A stretch of DNA of 39,244 nucleotides from contig JAGYKK010000026.1 in NCBI GenBank assembly GCA_018401645.1, positions 1 to 39,244 of the forward strand, given 5' to 3'. The notes below the pieces were generated by a model. The model did not search any database and was not told where the DNA came from. It worked only from the letters and a program-made list of their open reading frames with translations. This document shows positions 25,815-35,121 of the stretch, piece by piece (the stretch's first letter is position 1; the number at the start of each line of letters is the position of its first letter). This DNA is from Mycobacterium sp. (GTDB lineage Bacteria; Actinomycetota; Actinomycetes; Mycobacteriales; Mycobacteriaceae). The translations under genes and the position numbers were made by a program.

Positions 25815-28534
25815 CTAAGATTTCGCCGGAACGATCAGCACACCGCGATCATCCGAAGTGAGAACGAAGCCATCGGGAACGCCGAAGCTCGATGCTGCCA
25901 GACGCTGTGCGACGGGTTCCGGCCCGGTCGCGGTGAACTTCGGGGTGAAGTGAACGATCCGCTTCCAGCAGCGCGTGATCCCGTCGCAGAAGAACAACAC
26001 CAAATCGTCGGGTTGCGCGCGCGAAAGCGCTGCGTCGAGGGCCTCCTCCTCCTCCTCGATGATGGTGATCGCGTCGGGCGCGACACCCTCGGCAATCAGG
26101 GCGGCCCGCATCAGTTTCGGCATTTCGTCGGGCCCGCGGCCGCGCAAATTGTCGTCGCGGTGGCAGATATAGGCGTCGAAATGGCCGGCGACCTTAGCCG
26201 CAATAGCCGCCGCGTCCTCATTGCGCCGGTCACCCGGGCAGGTCACGCCGATGATCCGGTGCCCGCGCGGCTTGAGCCTGTCGACCAGGTCGACCATCGC
26301 CCCCACCGCCGCCTCGTTGTGCCCGTAGTCGAGGATCACCCGGAAACCGTGTTCGTCGAAGACATTCATCCTCCCCGGACTCTGGAAGAAGCTGTTATCG
26401 AAGGTGCGCAGTCCGGTGCGGATCTGGTCCAGTGTCTTGCCGAGCGCGTAGGCCATTCCGGCGGCGAACATCGCGTTTTCGACATTGTGCAGCGCCTTGC
26501 CTTCCAACGTTGCCCGGACGAGATGGGTCCAGATCAGCGGCATCTGGGTGCCATTGTCGTAGATCACGATTTGGTCGCCGTTCACCCCCTGCTCAAGAAC
26601 GATCGCGGGCTTGCCGAGCCCGATATGTTCGCGCACCAGTTCGTGCTCCGGGTTGCGCGTCACGTACATGATCTGGCGGGCGGGCGAAAAGGCCGCCATT
26701 TTCAGCGTCTGCTCGTCATCGGCGTTCAACACCACTGTGCCGCGCGTGACTTCCGCGATGACGCGTTTCACCCGGGCAAGTCCGTCGATGGTGTCGACGC
26801 CGCCGAGTCCGAGATGGTCCGACGTCACGTTGAGCACCGCGCCCACATCGCAAAAGTTAAACCCCAGGCCGGAGCGGACGATGCCGCCGCGCGCCGTCTC
26901 CAGGACCGCGACGTCGACCGAAGGATCGCGCAGCACCATCTTGGCAGAGACCGGCCCGGTCATGTCGCCCTTGACGGTCACGTTGCCGTCGATCACGACG
27001 GCGTCGGTCGAGGTCTGCCCCACCACGTGGCCCGCCATTTTCAGGATGTGCGCCAGCATGCGCGAGCAGGTGGTCTTGCCGTTCGTTCCGGTAAGGGCGG
27101 CGATTGGCACGCGCGCCTGGGTGCCCGGTGGAAAGAGCATGTCCATGATCGCCCCGCCCACATCGCGGGGCGTCCCCTCCGAAGGCGCGATATGCATGCG
27201 CAGGCCTGGCCCCGCATTGACCTCGCAGATACCGCCGTCGGTTTCGCGATAGCTCTTGGTGATGTCGGTGGTCAGGAAATCCACCGCGCCGACATCGAGT
27301 CCGATCGCCCGGATCGCCCGTTCGGCCATCAGCTTGTTGTCGGGATGGATCGTATCGGTGACATCCACCGCCGTGCCGCCCGTCGAAATATTCGCGGTCT
27401 TGCGCAGATAAACCTCCTCGCCCTCGGCGGGGACCGTCTTCTCCGTGTGGCCCTTTTCCTCGAGGAGGCGCTTCGCCTGATCATCGAGTTCGAGCCGGGT
27501 CAGCACGTTTTCATGCCCGACGCCGCGGCGCGGGTCTTGATTGACGATATCCACTAGGTCGGCGATGGTGTGGCGCCCATCGCCCTTCACATGCCCCGGC
27601 ACCCGGCGTGCGGCGGCGACGAGCTGGCCATTGACCACCAGAAGCCGGTGGTCGTCGCCGCACAGCATGGTCTCCACCAGCACCGCTGATCCTTGAGCAT
27701 CGGCGATCTCGAAGGCGGCGGCGATACCGTCCTCGGTGGTGATGCTGACGGTCATCTGCGGCATGTCGAGGACGAAGACCACCACGGATAACCAATGCGT
27801 TCGGCCGCCCCGATCGCCTCGTCCACGCTGTAAACCAGCTTCTGCCGCGGCACAGGCAGACCGAGATCGGCAAGGATCGTGTTGCAAAGGTTCTTGTCCG
27901 AGGCAATTTCGACAGCGATATGCGGGGTCCTCGACGTCAGCGCCGCCTCGATCCGCTGCTGATACTTGCCCTCGCCGACCTGGATCAGGCTGGCGTCGTT
28001 CAACCGGTAGACCGGAATGTCGCGGGCCTGCGCCGCGCGCACCAATTCCATGGCCGAGGGTCCGAGAGAACGCCTTTCGCTGTAGCGAAGAAAATCCTCG
28101 ACGCTTTTGCCAAGGTCAGGAATCTCGTCGTCGGCGCGGGCGATGGCCGCGAGCATGTCGCAGGCAACCTCGCCGGCCTCGATACCGATGTCCTCATTGT
28201 CATAGCTGTAAAACACTTCGACGCTATTTGGATCGTCCGTCAATTCCGACCACGCCAGCGCGCCGTCAATGCCGGCAGCATGCTGAAGCGCCAAGGCCAG
28301 CCTTGCGACCAGATCACCGACACAAAGCCCCTCGTCGGCGCGTAAAGCGGCAACCCACTCGGACTGTTGAAGCGCAAGCCCCGGCAACACCGCTGCCAGT
28401 CTGTCGATCACGCCCGCCCCCAGGCTCCTGAGGGTTTCGGCATAACTCGGTTTGACATCCAGCGTGGACCGGATCACCGCCTCCCGCGCATGAACATTCG
28501 GACCGACATAAACCGAAACGGAATCGATATTCAT
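25815..28534 (-). pseudogene. cphA: Cyanophycin synthetase-like ligase CphA, one frameshift
   Basis: About 905 codons, the usual CphA length. The N domain begins VYVGPNVHAREAVIRS. The ATP-grasp domain has ASDKNLCNTILADLGLPVP, GDDHRLLVVNGQLVAAARRV, VNQDPRRGVGHE and ICEVNAGPGLRMHIAPSEG. The Mur-ligase-like domain has the P-loop ALTGTNGKTTCSRM, the ARGGIVRSGLGF segment and ILDYGHNEAAV. CphA makes multi-L-arginyl-poly-L-aspartate from Asp and Arg with ATP. The frame breaks near 27785, exactly after AAERIGYP. There the expected VVVKPLDGNHGRGV is replaced by VVVFVLDMPQMTV, so the ATP-binding Lys and Gly-rich loop are absent in either frame. The ATG at 28534 has GAGGA 8 bases upstream. It is the first gene of a five-gene operon and is divergent from an APC permease. 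Confidence 0.85.
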
Positions 28535-28754
28535 GGGGCATCCTCATCGAACGTCGGGCACGTATCCACGCGAACGCGGTCGGACTTCAGTCGCGCAACG
28601 CAGTGGCCTGTATTCCAACACGCGGGGCGATCATCCGCAGTACTAGAGCATCACGAGGAACTCAACAGGGTTAGCCCACGAAGCATTTCCATTCTCGACA
28701 GGCGAAGCGAGCGGTTTGGGCCGATAATGCTCTAACCCAGTTCAGGAGGACCTC
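28535..28754. promoter_or_regulatory. Divergent control region between cphA and the permease
   Basis: A 220-base gap that must hold both promoters. Toward the permease there is GATAAT (28723-28728) and a strong ribosome site AGGAGG just before ATG 28755. CTAGAGCAT (near 28643) and ATGCTCTA (near 28727) form a loose inverted repeat about 80 bases apart, which might be a regulator site. I see no tRNA or small RNA. Confidence 0.35.
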
Positions 28755-30188
28755 ATGGCGGCCTCGTCAATCGGCCTGATCCAGCAGATGCTGCGCCGAC
28801 GGCCCGTCATCGGCGCGCCCGTGGCCCACGGCGCCTCCGATCACCTGAAACGCAGTATCGGCACGTTCCAGCTCACGCTGTTCGGGGTCGGCGCAACCGT
28901 CGGCACCGGCATCTTCTTCGTGTTGTCCGAGGCGGTTCCAAAAGCCGGTCCCGGGGTTGTCGTCTCATTTGTGATCGCCGGGATCGCAGCAGGACTTGCC
29001 GCGCTCTGCTACGCCGAACTCACCTCTGCCGTGCCGGTTTCCGGGTCCAGCTACTCCTACGCCTACATCACTCTCGGCGAGCTGGTCGCAATGGGTGTGG
29101 CGGCGTGCCTGCTGCTCGAATACGGCGTGTCCGCCGCCGCGGTTGCGGTGGGCTGGAGTCAGTACGTCAACAAGCTGCTCGACAATTTCTTCGGCCATCA
29201 TCTGCCCCAGGCCCTTTCCGCTGCGCCGTGGGGTGAGGCATCCCCGGGAATCATCAACCTTCCCGCCGTCGTGTTGGTCTCGTTGTGCGCCTTCCTCCTC
29301 ATCCGCGGAGCCAGCGAGTCGGCGAAGGTCAACACCGTCATGGTGCTGATCAAGCTGGGCGTTCTGCTCATGTTCTCCGTAATCGCCGCAACGGCTTTCG
29401 ACGCTGACCGTTTCGCTGAGTTCGCACCCTTCGGTGTCGCCGGTATCAGCGCGGCGGCCGGCACGATCTTCTTCTCTTACATCGGCCTGGATGCGGTGTC
29501 CACCGCAGGTGACGAAGTCAAGAATCCTCAAAAGACCATGCCTCGGGCGATCATGGCCGCGCTGGTGACCGTCACAACCGTCTACGTGGTGGTTACCGTG
29601 GCCGCACTCGGCGCGCAGCCCTGGCAGGATTTCGAGGACCAGGAAGCCGGCCTGGCCACCATCCTCGACCGGGTCACCTCAAGCCAATACTGGGGCACGG
29701 TCTTGGCAGCCGGCGCAGTGATCTCCATCTTCTCGGTCACACTGGTGGTCCTGTACGGCCAGACCCGAATCCTGTTCGCCATGGGCCGGGACGGCCTTCT
29801 GCCCCCACTGTTCGCCAAGGTCCACCCGCGCAGCGGGGCTCCGGTGAACAACACCATCATCGTCGCGGTAGTGGTCGGTATTCTCGCCGGCTTCGTCCCA
29901 CTGCACTATCTGGCTGACATGGTGTCCATCGGCACCCTGGTCGCGTTCGTCGTCGTATCCGTCGGCGTCATCATCCTGCGGGTGCGTGAACCCGATCTAC
30001 CGCGTGGATTCAAGGTGCCCTTCTACCCCGTGACACCCGTCTTGTCGGTCCTGGCGTGTGGGTACATCCTGATCAGCCTGCCCTGGTACACCTGGCTGGC
30101 GTTCTCCGGATGGGTCTCCGTGGTGCTGGTGTTCTACTTCGTCTGGGGCCGCAAGCACAGTGCGTTGAACGATGCGGTGACGGTGTGA
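28755..30188 (+). CDS. APC-superfamily amino-acid permease (cationic amino-acid transporter type)
   Basis: A 477-aa permease with about 12 membrane helices. The APC signature LTLFGVGATVGTGIFFVLSE forms the broken first helix, followed by GIAAGLAALCYAELTSAVP. GTIFFSYIGLDAVSTAGDEV and PRAIMAALVTV are conserved in the CAT/YfnA branch. The AGGAGG ribosome site is 5 bases before the ATG. It is divergent from cphA and, with the decarboxylase 121 bases downstream, likely supplies or removes an amino acid such as Arg, Lys or another cationic substrate; the substrate is inferred from the branch. Codon use is typical of the host. No frame breaks. Confidence 0.88.
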   Translation: MAASSIGLIQQMLRRRPVIGAPVAHGASDHLKRSIGTFQLTLFGVGATVGTGIFFVLSEAVPKAGPGVVVSFVIAGIAAGLAALCYAELTSAVPVSGSSYSYAYITLGELVAMGVAACLLLEYGVSAAAVAVGWSQYVNKLLDNFFGHHLPQALSAAPWGEASPGIINLPAVVLVSLCAFLLIRGASESAKVNTVMVLIKLGVLLMFSVIAATAFDADRFAEFAPFGVAGISAAAGTIFFSYIGLDAVSTAGDEVKNPQKTMPRAIMAALVTVTTVYVVVTVAALGAQPWQDFEDQEAGLATILDRVTSSQYWGTVLAAGAVISIFSVTLVVLYGQTRILFAMGRDGLLPPLFAKVHPRSGAPVNNTIIVAVVVGILAGFVPLHYLADMVSIGTLVAFVVVSVGVIILRVREPDLPRGFKVPFYPVTPVLSVLACGYILISLPWYTWLAFSGWVSVVLVFYFVWGRKHSALNDAVTV

Positions 30189-30309
30189 TCGGTTTCCCGC
30201 CAGCCGCCGTCCACGGTGGCGACGTTCTGGCGCGCCGGGATCACCAAGACCCACGACTTCCGATAACGCCCTCTACTGTGGCAACTCAGCGCGCAGACCG
30301 GAAGGCACC

Positions 30310-31707
30310 ATGGACAACGATCCCTATTTGGCGCATCACGTGGTGCGCGAGACCAGGCCGGCCGACCGCATGCACCAGTACGACCCCCATTTGGCCGGGC
30401 TGGTGTACGAGTACGTGCGCACCCGGCTGAGCTTCACCGACACCCCCCTGGATCATCCAAAGCCGCCCGAACCCATCCTCAAGGCACTCGAGGGGTTCAT
30501 CGACGATTACGGTCGTGACCCACGCGAGGTCCTCGACACCTATGTCCAACACATCGCCGCCAACGTGCTGTCCACCGACAGTCCGCGTTTTTTCGGGTTC
30601 ATTCCCGCCGCGCCGACCAAGGCCGCTCTGCTGTTCGACACGGTGGTCTCGATCGCGTCGCTGCAGGGCTGCTCGTGGCTGGAGGCCTCCGGTGCGATCG
30701 TTGCGGAGAATCAGGTGCTGCGTTGGATCGCCGACCTGGCCGGTATGCCGCCTTCGGCCAGCGGAACGTTCGTGTCGGGCGGAACCGCCGCGAACCTCTC
30801 CGCGCTGGTTGTCGCCAGGGAGATCGGCAGGCAACGGTTCGGGGTCCGGGAGGTGCGGATCGCCTGCAGCGACGAGGCCCACTCCTCAGTGGCCAACGGT
30901 TGTCGGATCCTCGACGTCGAACCCTTCGTCGTTCCGACCGAGGATCACCGCTTGACCGGTAGCGCGCTGAGCGCCGCACTCGACCGCCATGACGGGCCTC
31001 CCGTCGTGGCGGTGGTGGCCACCGCGGGAACGACCAACGCCGGTATTGTCGACGAGCTCGACGGCATCGCAGCGGTGTGCCGGGATCGCAACCTGTGGAT
31101 GCATGTCGACGGCGCCTACGGCGCGGCGGCGTTGCTGTCCGACCAGAAGTGGCGGTTCGCCGGCCTGGAGCATGCCGATTCCTTTATCACCGACCCGCAC
31201 AAGTGGTGGTTCGCCCCCTTTGACTGCGCGGCAGTGCTGTACCGTGATCCCGACCAGGCGGCCTCAGTGCACACCCAGCACGCGTCTTATCTGGATCCGC
31301 TGCACCAGTCGGAGCATCCGGAGTACTGGAATCCCACCGATCTCGCCCACCACCTGTCACGCCGCGCCCGAGGGCTGCCACTGTGGTTCTCCCTCGCAGT
31401 GCATGGCACCAACGCGTATCGGGTTGCCGTGCAGCATGTTCTCGATCTGACGCAGGAGGTCGCCGCACTCGTGGAGGCGTCGCCCCACCTGGAATTGGTG
31501 CGCGAACCCGGGCTGTCCATCGTGTTATGGCGCCGCCCCGGCTGGACCAGAGCGGACTACCTCGGTTTGCAGAACCGGCTGCTTGCCGAGCAAGTGGCTT
31601 TCGCCACGCCGACGGTGTGGGAAGGCGAGGTTATTGGCCGCTTCGCGCTGCTGCACCCCTCGACGACCATCGAGATGGTCAAGGTTGTCCTCGACGCCGC
31701 ACGCTAG
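30310..31707 (+). CDS. Group II PLP-dependent amino-acid decarboxylase
   Basis: A 465-aa member of the aromatic-amino-acid/glutamate/diaminobutyrate decarboxylase family. Visible PLP-site residues are His191 (SDEAHSSVANG), Asp267 in MHVDGAYGA and Lys298 in TDPHKWWFAPFDC; GTFVSGGTAANLSAL binds the phosphate. It converts an L-amino acid to the amine and CO2 in the cytoplasm. The substrate (aromatic, DABA, Glu or other) cannot be told from these motifs. GGAAGG lies 4 bases before the ATG. The permease upstream and AnsP downstream (opposite strand) suggest an amino-acid/amine exchange or catabolic role. No frame breaks. Confidence 0.85.
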   Translation: MDNDPYLAHHVVRETRPADRMHQYDPHLAGLVYEYVRTRLSFTDTPLDHPKPPEPILKALEGFIDDYGRDPREVLDTYVQHIAANVLSTDSPRFFGFIPAAPTKAALLFDTVVSIASLQGCSWLEASGAIVAENQVLRWIADLAGMPPSASGTFVSGGTAANLSALVVAREIGRQRFGVREVRIACSDEAHSSVANGCRILDVEPFVVPTEDHRLTGSALSAALDRHDGPPVVAVVATAGTTNAGIVDELDGIAAVCRDRNLWMHVDGAYGAAALLSDQKWRFAGLEHADSFITDPHKWWFAPFDCAAVLYRDPDQAASVHTQHASYLDPLHQSEHPEYWNPTDLAHHLSRRARGLPLWFSLAVHGTNAYRVAVQHVLDLTQEVAALVEASPHLELVREPGLSIVLWRRPGWTRADYLGLQNRLLAEQVAFATPTVWEGEVIGRFALLHPSTTIEMVKVVLDAAR

Positions 31708-31777
31708 CGCCGTCGCGAACGGCAAGGCGCACAGCATATTCGGTGATCTGCAAGGATCGCCCGCATGAAGGCCGATC

Positions 31778-33274
31778 TCAGCGGTCCCGCCTTCGATTCT
31801 TCGGCGGGGGAACGTTGGCCACCACCGGGAAGTCACCGGTGTGCCCGATTCGATCCTGCGCGATCTCCAGTACCCGATCGCGAACCAGGTACCAACCACC
31901 GATCAGAGCGGGGATGACCAGTAGCAGGCTCGCGATGGTCCAGGTGCCGATCGGGTAGTTGAAGGCCATCAACACCAGAACGCCGACCAGGAATACCAGG
32001 GTGGTGTAGCCCGTATAGGGCGAACCCCACAACCTGAACGCCGGCCTACTCATCCTGCCCTGCTCTGACCAGCGGTAAAGCTGAAGCTGGCAGATGATGA
32101 TGGTCGCCCACGACGACAGAATGCCCAGCGAGGCCACGTTCAGCACGATCTCGAACGCCATATCCGGCACGTAACTGTTGAGCAATACGCCCAGCAATCC
32201 GATGGAGGCCGTCAACAGAATGCCCCCGTAGGGGACGCCGCGGCGCGACATCAAGCCGGTGAACTTCGGGGCGCTGCCGTTCATCGCCATGGACCGAAGG
32301 ATGCGGCCGGTGGAGTACAAGCCGGCGTTGAGGCTGGAGAAGGCCGCGGTCAGCACCACGATGTTCATCAACGGGCCGGCCCCGTCGATACCGATCTTCG
32401 CGAAGAACGTGACGAACGGGCTCTCGTCGGCCGAGTAGGCGGTGTAGGGCAGTAGCAGTGCCAGCAGGAACAACGAACCGACGTAGAATAGAGCGATTCG
32501 GGCGATCACTGAGTTGATGGCACGCGGCATGATCTTCTCGGGCTCGGCCGTCTCTCCGGCGGCGGTGCCGACGAGTTCCACTGCGGCATAGGCGAACACC
32601 ACACCAGAGGTGACCAGAACCAGCGGCAACATGCCGGAGGGGAACCAGCCGCCGGTCTCGGCGATCACGCTGAATCCAGTGAGGTTACCGTCGATCTGAT
32701 AGCGGCCCGCGAGGAAGATGGTGCCGGCCACCAGAAACGCTGTCAGCGCGACGACCTTGACCAGTGCCGCCCAGAACTCCAACTCGCCGAAGACCGCCAC
32801 CGAAACCAGATTCACCGCCAGGACCAAGGCCAGTGCGATCAGCGCGATCAGCCACTGGGGTATCGGGTCGAACACCGACCAGAAACGAAAATAGATGGCG
32901 ATCGCGGTGGAATCGACGACGGTGGTCATCGCCCAGTTCAGGAAGTACATCCACCCCGCGGCGTAGGCGGCCTTCTCGCCCAAGAATTCCCGGGCATAGG
33001 AGACGAATGATCCCGAGGACGGTCGGTGCAGTACCAATTCGCCCATGGCGCGCAGGATCAGAAAGACGAAGACTCCGCAGACCGCGTAGACGATGAACAG
33101 TCCCGGGCCGGCCTCGGCCAGTCGTCCGCCGGCGCCGAGAAACAGACCCGTCCCGATCGCTCCGCCGATGGCGATCATCTGCAACTGGCGCGGTTTGAGG
33201 CTCTTGTGGTAGCCGGCGTCCTCGCTGGTCAGCCCGGCCTGATCGGCCCTCGGACGATCCGGCGCCGTGGTCAT
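31778..33274 (-). CDS. ansP: L-asparagine permease, AnsP family
   Basis: A 498-aa permease closely following the sequence pattern of mycobacterial AnsP1: [80 protein letters not shown] and [19 protein letters not shown]. About 12 membrane helices. It imports L-asparagine (and probably aspartate-like substrates) as a nitrogen source. ATG 33274 overlaps the stop of the small membrane protein upstream (TAATG), so the two are coupled. It converges with the decarboxylase. Asparagine/aspartate uptake next to a cyanophycin-like locus fits supply of its aspartate backbone, but this is inference. Confidence 0.92.
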   Translation of the reverse strand: MTTAPDRPRADQAGLTSEDAGYHKSLKPRQLQMIAIGGAIGTGLFLGAGGRLAEAGPGLFIVYAVCGVFVFLILRAMGELVLHRPSSGSFVSYAREFLGEKAAYAAGWMYFLNWAMTTVVDSTAIAIYFRFWSVFDPIPQWLIALIALALVLAVNLVSVAVFGELEFWAALVKVVALTAFLVAGTIFLAGRYQIDGNLTGFSVIAETGGWFPSGMLPLVLVTSGVVFAYAAVELVGTAAGETAEPEKIMPRAINSVIARIALFYVGSLFLLALLLPYTAYSADESPFVTFFAKIGIDGAGPLMNIVVLTAAFSSLNAGLYSTGRILRSMAMNGSAPKFTGLMSRRGVPYGGILLTASIGLLGVLLNSYVPDMAFEIVLNVASLGILSSWATIIICQLQLYRWSEQGRMSRPAFRLWGSPYTGYTTLVFLVGVLVLMAFNYPIGTWTIASLLLVIPALIGGWYLVRDRVLEIAQDRIGHTGDFPVVANVPPPKNRRRDR

Positions 33275-33507
33275 TACCGGTCCCGTTCGGAAGTCGGGGT
33301 GGCGGTCTCGCCGTCGCGCGATGGGGCGGGCATATCGCGGAACGTGAAAACGAAGCCGAACACCGCGATGCCCGCCGCGATCACGTATCCGACGACCGAG
33401 TACCAGCCGACGTGCAGGTAGGCGGTGACGGCCACGATCGCCATCGCCAGAAAGACCATAGACATCCCGATGAGGGGTGTCTTGGCTTTGAAATCGACGA
33501 GACGCAC
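33274..33507 (-). CDS. Small two-helix membrane protein upstream of ansP
   Basis: 77 aa from GTG 33507 ([20 protein letters not shown]) with two membrane helices ([20 protein letters not shown] and [16 protein letters not shown]) and a charged tail. GGGGG 6 bases before the GTG supports this start; an ATG at 33552 in the same frame would add 15 residues. Its stop overlaps the ansP ATG, so it is co-translated with the permease. I recognise no family. An accessory or regulatory role for AnsP is inferred from coupling. Confidence 0.6.
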   Translation of the reverse strand: MRLVDFKAKTPLIGMSMVFLAMAIVAVTAYLHVGWYSVVGYVIAAGIAVFGFVFTFRDMPAPSRDGETATPTSERDR

Positions 33508-33632
33508 GACATACCCCCAATGATTCGCAAAACCGATCGGGCAAGTAAACAACGGCCGAGTGGGCGATTCACCGAAAGGATTAAATCCTTTTCATAGCCG
33601 TAACATCCGTGTCCGCGTCCCGCGCCGCCACA

Positions 33633-33667
33633 GAGGGCTGGGTAGCTGGACAAGTCCCGAGCCCTCA
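33633..33667 (-). terminator. Hairpin at the stop of the 263-aa gene
   Basis: GAGGGCTGGG and CCCGAGCCCTC form a stem with one bulge and a loop of about 14 bases, overlapping the stop codon at 33665. No T tract on the minus strand. A possible terminator. Confidence 0.35.
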
Positions 33668-34456
33668 CCAAGCGCGCAGCACCAACGGTTCGAATCCTGC
33701 TGCCTCGACTTCTCTGTCATCCCAGGGGCGGATGCCCCGTTCGACCAGCGGCACGATCCGACGAAAGTGATCAAGAGCCCGCTTCTCGGTGAAGAATCGG
33801 TATTCCGAATCGGGTAGCGGACAGTTGTCGAACGCCGCGACGGACAGCCCGAATGACACTCGACGGGCATTGAAGCCAGGCGACGGATCAGACCCCACCC
33901 AGTACACCTCAGCGTGGGCGCCGCCTTCGCCGCGCCACCGATCGATCATGCAGTAGCTCGGATCCCGGCGCATTCGGGCCCACTGGGCCAGTGTTATTGA
34001 GTTTCCCTCGCGGTCGAGGAAGCGGGGAGACTGCACCGCTCCAACGGTCGCCCCCGGCGGTGGAGCGAATCCATCTCCTTGCTCCGGTCCTTTGGAGATC
34101 CGCCAGACAGTTTCGTCATGTCCCCTTCGGGCCTCGGCCTCGGTGCAGTACGTGTAGAAGTGTGCCTCGTCGCCGACGATGAAGTGGGTTTCGAAGATCA
34201 GCGATTCGCCATGGCCGTAGTTGAATCCGAACCCGGTCCAGACCGTACGAACCGCTGAGCCGCTCTGCTCGCACCAGTCTCCGATCACCGCGTATCCGCT
34301 GTTGCCACGCAGCTGCGCCCAGTGGGATATCGAGATGATCCGGCCCGCCCGGTCATAGAAACGGTCGGGCGGCCAGAAGAACCCCTCCACGGAGTCGGTT
34401 TCCGCGCCGGGGGCGAACGACGTGCTGGTATCCATCGCATTAGGAAAGCAGCTCAC
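33665..34456 (-). CDS. 263-aa protein of unknown family
   Basis: Starts GTG 34456 (reads VSCFPNAMDTS); ATG 34435 is an in-frame alternative. It contains two related units: FYDRAGRIISISHWAQLRGN with an EVRTVW-like follow-up, and RFLDREGNSITLAQWARMRR with AEVYWVG. The internal repeat is about 105 residues, so it may be a duplicated beta-rich domain. The C-terminus is YRFFTEKRALDHFRRIVPLV and ends AAGFEPLVLRAW. No signal peptide or membrane helix. I do not recognise the family. A diverged copy of its last 45 residues survives at 37.7 kb. Confidence 0.65.
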   Translation of the reverse strand: MSCFPNAMDTSTSFAPGAETDSVEGFFWPPDRFYDRAGRIISISHWAQLRGNSGYAVIGDWCEQSGSAVRTVWTGFGFNYGHGESLIFETHFIVGDEAHFYTYCTEAEARRGHDETVWRISKGPEQGDGFAPPPGATVGAVQSPRFLDREGNSITLAQWARMRRDPSYCMIDRWRGEGGAHAEVYWVGSDPSPGFNARRVSFGLSVAAFDNCPLPDSEYRFFTEKRALDHFRRIVPLVERGIRPWDDREVEAAGFEPLVLRAW

Positions 34457-34725
34457 TCTGACAGATTTCCGGCGTCTTGCTCCGCAGTGGCGCCTGCCCG
34501 CAGATCGCGCAGGCGTGCAGGTCGTTCAGGAGCGCGCCGAACGTGTGGCCCCAAATCGGTCCCAGACCAACGGGCGGTCACTTCGACCTTCCCACCATCA
34601 CGAACCTGCGCGCAGGCAAGTTCAAAACTTGCCCACTCCCGGGCATTCGGCCGATGGGTCGATGGAGCCATCTCCGAGGAGACCGGTTCCGCGGAAGTCG
34701 TCCGATGTGAGGGCTCTTACACCGT
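34457..34725. other. Gap between the 263-aa gene and the PASTA-like lipoprotein
   Basis: No convincing gene. It contains the left 19-base repeat and a perfect 8-bp hairpin, GGCAAGTT (34615-34622) and AACTTGCC (34626-34633) with a 3-base loop, which could be an operator or the end of the lipoprotein transcript. Confidence 0.4.
34545..34563 (+). repeat. 19-base direct repeat, left copy
   Basis: GTGGCCCCAAATCGGTCCC matches 37464-37482 (GTGGTCCCAAATTGGTCCC) with two differences, in the same orientation. The two copies bracket the lipoprotein and toxin-antitoxin genes. It might mark the end of an inserted segment or simply be a dispersed repeat. Confidence 0.5.
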
Positions 34726-35092
34726 TCACCGAATCTTGAAGAGACTCAACACAACCGGTTCGTCGGACTTCACGACAGTTCCGGCGCCCGGCACCATGCC
34801 CACCACCTTCCAGTCCCTCGCCTCCTGGACAGTGCTGAATTTCGAGTTCGACGACGCCAGTTCCACCTTGGTGAGTCCGAGATCTTGCAGCTTTGTCCTG
34901 GCGACTTCGGCATTCTGACCGTAGGTCTCGGGAAGTGTCACCGTAGGTGATCGGCTTTGCAGTCGACGTGTCGGAGGTAGCTGGCGTCCCTGAAGCGTCT
35001 GAGACCGCGGCCGGTGGCTGCGGGCTGGTCGTCTGGCAGGCCACCAGCGTGAGCGCCGACGCTACCAACAACGTGAGTCTTCGCCTTTGCAT
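34726..35092 (-). pseudogene. PASTA-like lipoprotein, one frameshift
   Basis: About 120 codons. The N-terminus MQRRRLTLLVASALTLVACQ is a lipoprotein signal with lipobox LVAC, followed by a Ser/Thr/Pro linker. The frame breaks near 34948 (ACGGTGACA, one base too many) and continues as VTLPETYGQNAEVARTKLQD, LGLTKVELASSN and VVGMVPGAGTVVKSDEPVVL. The latter is a PASTA-like fold (the V-P-x-G-x-x-V pattern). PASTA domains bind peptidoglycan fragments or other envelope ligands. It starts 29 bases after the DUF4344-type lipoprotein gene, on the same strand, and so is probably co-transcribed with it. A real inactivation cannot be ruled out. Confidence 0.68.
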
Positions 35093-35121
35093 GACACGAC
35101 AGCGTACTAAGCCCAGGTTGG

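Noticed and set aside
23014..27557. Very long plus-strand open frames (over 500 codons) opposite the CphA operon
   Set aside because: They are antisense to well-supported genes, rich in Arg/His/Gly/Gln low-complexity sequence, and show no family motif; high GC makes long antisense frames common.
20770..28534. Contaminant contig rather than acquired operon
   Set aside because: It is flanked by mycobacterial-style genes on both sides within one window and no junction repeat is visible; the possibility is kept only as a caveat.
33685..33715. Plus-strand GGTTCGAATCCTGCTGCC looks like a tRNA T-arm
   Set aside because: Flanking bases do not pair as a T stem, no acceptor, D or anticodon arm is found, and the region is the coding end of the 263-aa gene.
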